From positions 37,046 to 101,045 of the forward strand of contig NZ_JACSMA010000005.1 in NCBI RefSeq assembly GCF_018618415.1: a stretch of 64,000 nt of DNA, given 5' to 3'. A program made the translations under genes and the position numbers. Shown here one piece after another: positions 61,948 to 64,000 of this stretch. A model generated the notes under the pieces. That model ran no database searches. It was not told where the DNA came from and saw only the letters and a list, made by a program, of their open reading frames with translations. How positions within the stretch are numbered: the stretch's first letter is position 1; each line of letters opens with the position of its first letter. The DNA is from Exiguobacterium sp. s146 (lineage in GTDB: Bacteria; Bacillota; Bacilli; Exiguobacteriales; Exiguobacteriaceae).

Positions 61948-61997
61948 ACAACGGTGTTCGTTCTGAGGACAGCTTATCTGAAAGGGGACAAATCATC

Positions 61998-62453
61998 ATG
62001 GAACTATCCGCTATCATCGAGGTCATCCGTATCAAGCAAGAGGTTCGCGAGGAAATGGTCGCCCTCGAGCACGCCATCATCCATTCACCGGACAGCGCCC
62101 GACAAATCGGGTCATCGTTCATCGGGGATGACGACCGTGAAGTGTTCCTCGTCATCATGCTCAACACGAAGAACCGGGTCATCGGTGTCCACCGGGCGCA
62201 CGTCGGGAGCGTCAACTCGAGCGTCGTCCACCCACGGGAAGTCTTCAAATGCGCCATCTTGAACAACGCTTCGTGTCTCATCGTCTGCCATCAGCATCCG
62301 AGCGGGGACCCGACCCCGAGCCGGGAGGACATCCTCGTCTCCGAACGGTTACATGAAGCGGGGGACCTTATCGGCATCCCGGTGCTCGACCATCTCATCC
62401 TCGGAGCGGACGAGTCGTACGTCAGCATGAAACAGCGAGGTTACATGGGTTGA
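61998..62453 (+). CDS. radC: RadC-like JAB-domain protein, copy 2
   Basis: A 151-residue protein from ATG 61998. The metal motif reads CHQHPSGDPTPSRED and is intact. Most differences from copy 1 are at third codon positions, so the protein is under purifying selection. Confidence 0.88.
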   Translation: MELSAIIEVIRIKQEVREEMVALEHAIIHSPDSARQIGSSFIGDDDREVFLVIMLNTKNRVIGVHRAHVGSVNSSVVHPREVFKCAILNNASCLIVCHQHPSGDPTPSREDILVSERLHEAGDLIGIPVLDHLILGADESYVSMKQRGYMG

Positions 62454-62729
62454 ACGGAATGGAGTGGGGCCGGGGGACCGGTCCCGGTCCGTCCGGTAAG
62501 GGCAAGGACGAAAAACGTGCGTTTTTCTTTGACGAGAGGGGCGACTCGCGTTGCTCTCGCCTTGATCCATCGAGCGGGATCCGGGAAAAGGTCCGTTTTC
62601 GCATGACGAAAACGAGATGGTTCGTGTGTGAAGGTTGGACGTTGTTTTGGTCTGTCTCGTAAGAAGATTGTTTGATGAAGTGTCAGGAGTGAAAACATGG
62701 TTTATTTATTGAAAATGACCATGTTTTCT
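62454..62729. other. GC-rich hairpin-dense intergenic, copy 2
   Basis: Homologous to 43244-43514. The self-complementary segments GGGACCGGTCCC, AAAAAC-n4-GTTTTT and CGTTTTCG-n-CGAAAACG are all kept. No gene seen. Confidence 0.45.
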
Positions 62730-62751
62730 AAACAAGCCCTAGGGCTTGTTT
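62730..62751. promoter_or_regulatory. Perfect 22-bp palindrome, copy 2
   Basis: Identical to 43515-43536 (core AAGCCCTAGGGCTT), again about 95 bases before the small gene. Confidence 0.6.
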
Positions 62752-62844
62752 GAAACAACACCAGGGCTTACGTGAAATTAGGCGAGATGTTGCCTGCTTG
62801 GGTGCGAGGTATCATTAGGCTATCAACAGGAGAGGATGATTCAG

Positions 62845-63051
62845 ATGGATAATTTTCAACTAGACCAACAGACGATGGACGAGATGACGGAGGTATTGCT
62901 TCGACGCCTTCCTGACCGGCTTCAAGAAGATTTTGACGACTTAAAACTTGTGAGCATGGATCTTCTTTGTGACGTGAAGGAAGGAGAACGCTTGACCCAC
63001 CTCACCGTCTTTTTCAATACCAATATGATTCGACGAAATCGTCGTACATAA
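62845..63051 (+). CDS. Small hypothetical protein, copy 2
   Basis: About 68 residues from ATG 62845, with AGGAGAGG upstream. It is homologous to the product of 43630-43836; both ends of the protein are similar, but the middle (QEDFDDLKLVSMDLLCDVKE) and the last ten residues vary. Confidence 0.6.
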   Translation: MDNFQLDQQTMDEMTEVLLRRLPDRLQEDFDDLKLVSMDLLCDVKEGERLTHLTVFFNTNMIRRNRRT

Positions 63052-63066
63052 GAAAAAGGAGTCATT

Positions 63067-63120
63067 GTATACATGTATACATGTAGATTTGTATACGTGT
63101 ATACATGTATATGTGTATAC
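63067..63120. repeat. GTATAC array, copy 2
   Basis: GTATAC at 63067, 63075, 63091, 63099 and 63115, in an 8-base register with degenerate units at 63083 and 63107. Confidence 0.7.
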
Positions 63121-63218
63121 ATTTTTTAAAAGTCTTCATTTCTGTAGGTTCATGAACAAGGACTGAACTGGCTCTGGAGGGGGAATCGTTCTATAGCGAA
63201 GCGGAAGGGGGAGACGTG

Positions 63219-63602
63219 ATGGACGAGGGGCTGCTTGATGACTATGTGTTCGAAGGATTGGATCCGTTCGTCCAGACCGTGTTCTCGGAACTGATGGGAC
63301 ATCCCGAGTGGATGCGTGTCGTCGACAAGGAACATTGTGTCGAGAAGGTCGTCCGGTTCGATGAAGGACGGAACTCGCGTTACTTCCGAGTGTTGATCTA
63401 TCTGAATGCAGAAGAGCACCCAATCAAGATCGTGTATCTATATGGGACATGGGTGGTGGCGGATGGGGACGTCAGTTTCGTCGTCTCAGAGCTATCCAAG
63501 AGTGTATTCGAATATGAAGTGATGCATGTCCATTGGCTCATCAAGTATCGCTTCGAGGATTGGGGCGTGTCTGAAGACGGGGCATGGGAGAAGGAATGGT
63601 GA
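63219..63602 (+). CDS. Hypothetical protein MDEGLLDDY family, copy 2
   Basis: A 127-residue homologue of the product of 43996-44379, with about ten substitutions and identical length. ATG 63219 (or the preceding GTG) follows GGGGGAGAC. Conservation of frame and length supports function. Confidence 0.7.
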   Translation: MDEGLLDDYVFEGLDPFVQTVFSELMGHPEWMRVVDKEHCVEKVVRFDEGRNSRYFRVLIYLNAEEHPIKIVYLYGTWVVADGDVSFVVSELSKSVFEYEVMHVHWLIKYRFEDWGVSEDGAWEKEW

Positions 63603-63789
63603 TTCGGGCTCATGCGTGAGCGTCTAGCGCCTTGTGGCGAAGTCGCTCATCGCACCGCTGCCCCCCTGACGGCCCGATAACAAGAGCTGCTTTAAAACGC
63701 ATCTCTATGTTCCTGGCCCTTTCTAACGGGAGGCACGGGGCGTAAGGGCAACGTCAAAAGCAAGAGCGTGGGCGCGTCTAACGCCACGC
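63603..63789. other. Structured tail element, copy 2
   Basis: Nearly identical to 44380-44571; the main difference is that GGCTCACCGCC is replaced by TTAAAAC. The GAGCG/CGCTC and GCGTGGGCG/CGCCACGC hairpins are kept. Confidence 0.45.
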
Positions 63790-63793
63790 AAGG

Positions 63794-63822
63794 AACACCA
63801 TTCGGCTGAATGGTGTTTTTTC
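63794..63822 (+). terminator. Terminator immediately after module copy 2
   Basis: AACACCATTC pairs with GAATGGTGTT around GGCT and is followed by TTTTTC, six bases past the end of the repeat. Confidence 0.85.
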
Positions 63823-63869
63823 ATGTACATGGATCATCCTCATCTAGTGTACTGTCTATAAATAAAAAA

Positions 63870-63920
63870 GACATCAGCTAACTTGGCTTTTAAAAAGTCA
63901 GTTAGCTTGATGCGATTTTT
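63870..63920. terminator. Bidirectional terminator
   Basis: CATCA-GCTAAC pairs with GTTAGC-TTGATG around an AT-rich loop; T-runs exist on both exits (ATTTTTAT and CTTTTTTATT). Confidence 0.7.
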
Positions 63921-64000
63921 ATGAGCTGAGCTTGCTTGTTTTTTATTTTCGTCACGTAAGGCGAGAAACGGGTTGAACCCATATAGTGATCTTGCTCCGA
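63902..64000 (-). CDS. Partial ORF cut by the right window edge
   Basis: A minus-strand frame enters from the right edge and stops at 63902 (about 32 codons seen: HYMGSTRFSPYVTKIKNKQA near its end). The stop lies inside the bidirectional terminator, as expected for a real gene end, but the product cannot be named from so little. Confidence 0.35.
   Translation of the reverse strand, partial: SEQDHYMGSTRFSPYVTKIKNKQAQLIKIASS

Larger units (their letters stand above)
61271..63789. repeat. Copy 2 of the 2.5-kb direct repeat module
   Basis: This is the partner of 42062-44571, with the same order and orientation of genes and noncoding elements. It starts 76 bases after the IS30 right end and ends at a terminator that replaces the longer tail found after copy 1. 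Confidence 0.92.

Overview
This window looks like part of a large, mosaic, low-copy plasmid of a Gram-positive Bacillales bacterium, most likely Exiguobacterium or a close relative. The reasons are strong AGGAGG-type ribosome binding sites, frequent TTG starts, a moderate GC replication/partition core, ArsR/CzcD/CadA-type metal resistance genes, YolD-type genes behind LexA/DinR-like boxes, and an iteron array beside a winged-helix-like initiator gene. The genus is an inference; no rRNA, tRNA or core chromosomal gene is present.

Layout. (1) 1-15.9 kb: a left-edge partial gene; a protein resembling the non-catalytic C-terminal domain of Sau3AI, flanked by two related GTGCGCCGGCGCAC palindromes; a protein of unknown function; nine helically phased iterons (4043-4548) and the putative Rep gene; two tandem ParA/ParB-like partition cassettes in one ATGA-coupled operon (6379-9423); then a three-gene block of a sigma-region-4-like protein, a ParB-fold protein and a PLD-nuclease/SF2-helicase fusion. 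The sigma-like protein and the Sau3AI-like protein share a C-terminal domain of about 270 residues, which suggests one split and possibly undescribed system. (2) 16-36 kb: an N-truncated copy of the ParB-fold gene; an AspBHI-like/HNH endonuclease gene with a coupled partner; a DinG-like helicase, a membrane protein, an AddA/UvrD-like helicase and an AddB-like Fe-S nuclease; a KfrA-like ribbon-helix-helix/coiled-coil protein with a palindromic operator that is also found in front of the par operon; a four-gene operon (wHTH protein, two coiled-coil proteins, Upf1/Dna2-like helicase) that may be a new anti-phage system; and an Abi_2 (AbiD/F) protein. (3) 36.5-41.8 kb: an AT-rich type I restriction-modification operon, hsdR-hsdM-hsdS. 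(4) 42.06-63.79 kb: an accessory segment bracketed by two direct copies of a 2.5-kb module (yolD, structured noncoding element, radC-like gene, small gene, hypothetical gene, structured tail). Between the copies lie a YtkA-like lipoprotein, two cell-wall hydrolases, a BdbD/BdbC thiol-oxidation pair, czrA-czcD, a ZIP transporter, an ACR3-like gene broken by an in-frame amber codon, a second CDF transporter, cadD-cadC-cadA and an IS30-family element.

The genes fall into three functions: plasmid maintenance (iterons/Rep, two Par cassettes, the KfrA-like protein), defence (at least five candidate systems, two or three of them unfamiliar), and metal or envelope stress resistance. The strongest leads for new biology are the shared-domain system of region 1, the wHTH/coiled-coil/helicase operon, and the duplicated element at 42510-42737 and 61720-61947, whose long-range stems are preserved and include a compensatory base change. 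Family assignments are from motifs and memory; no database search was run.
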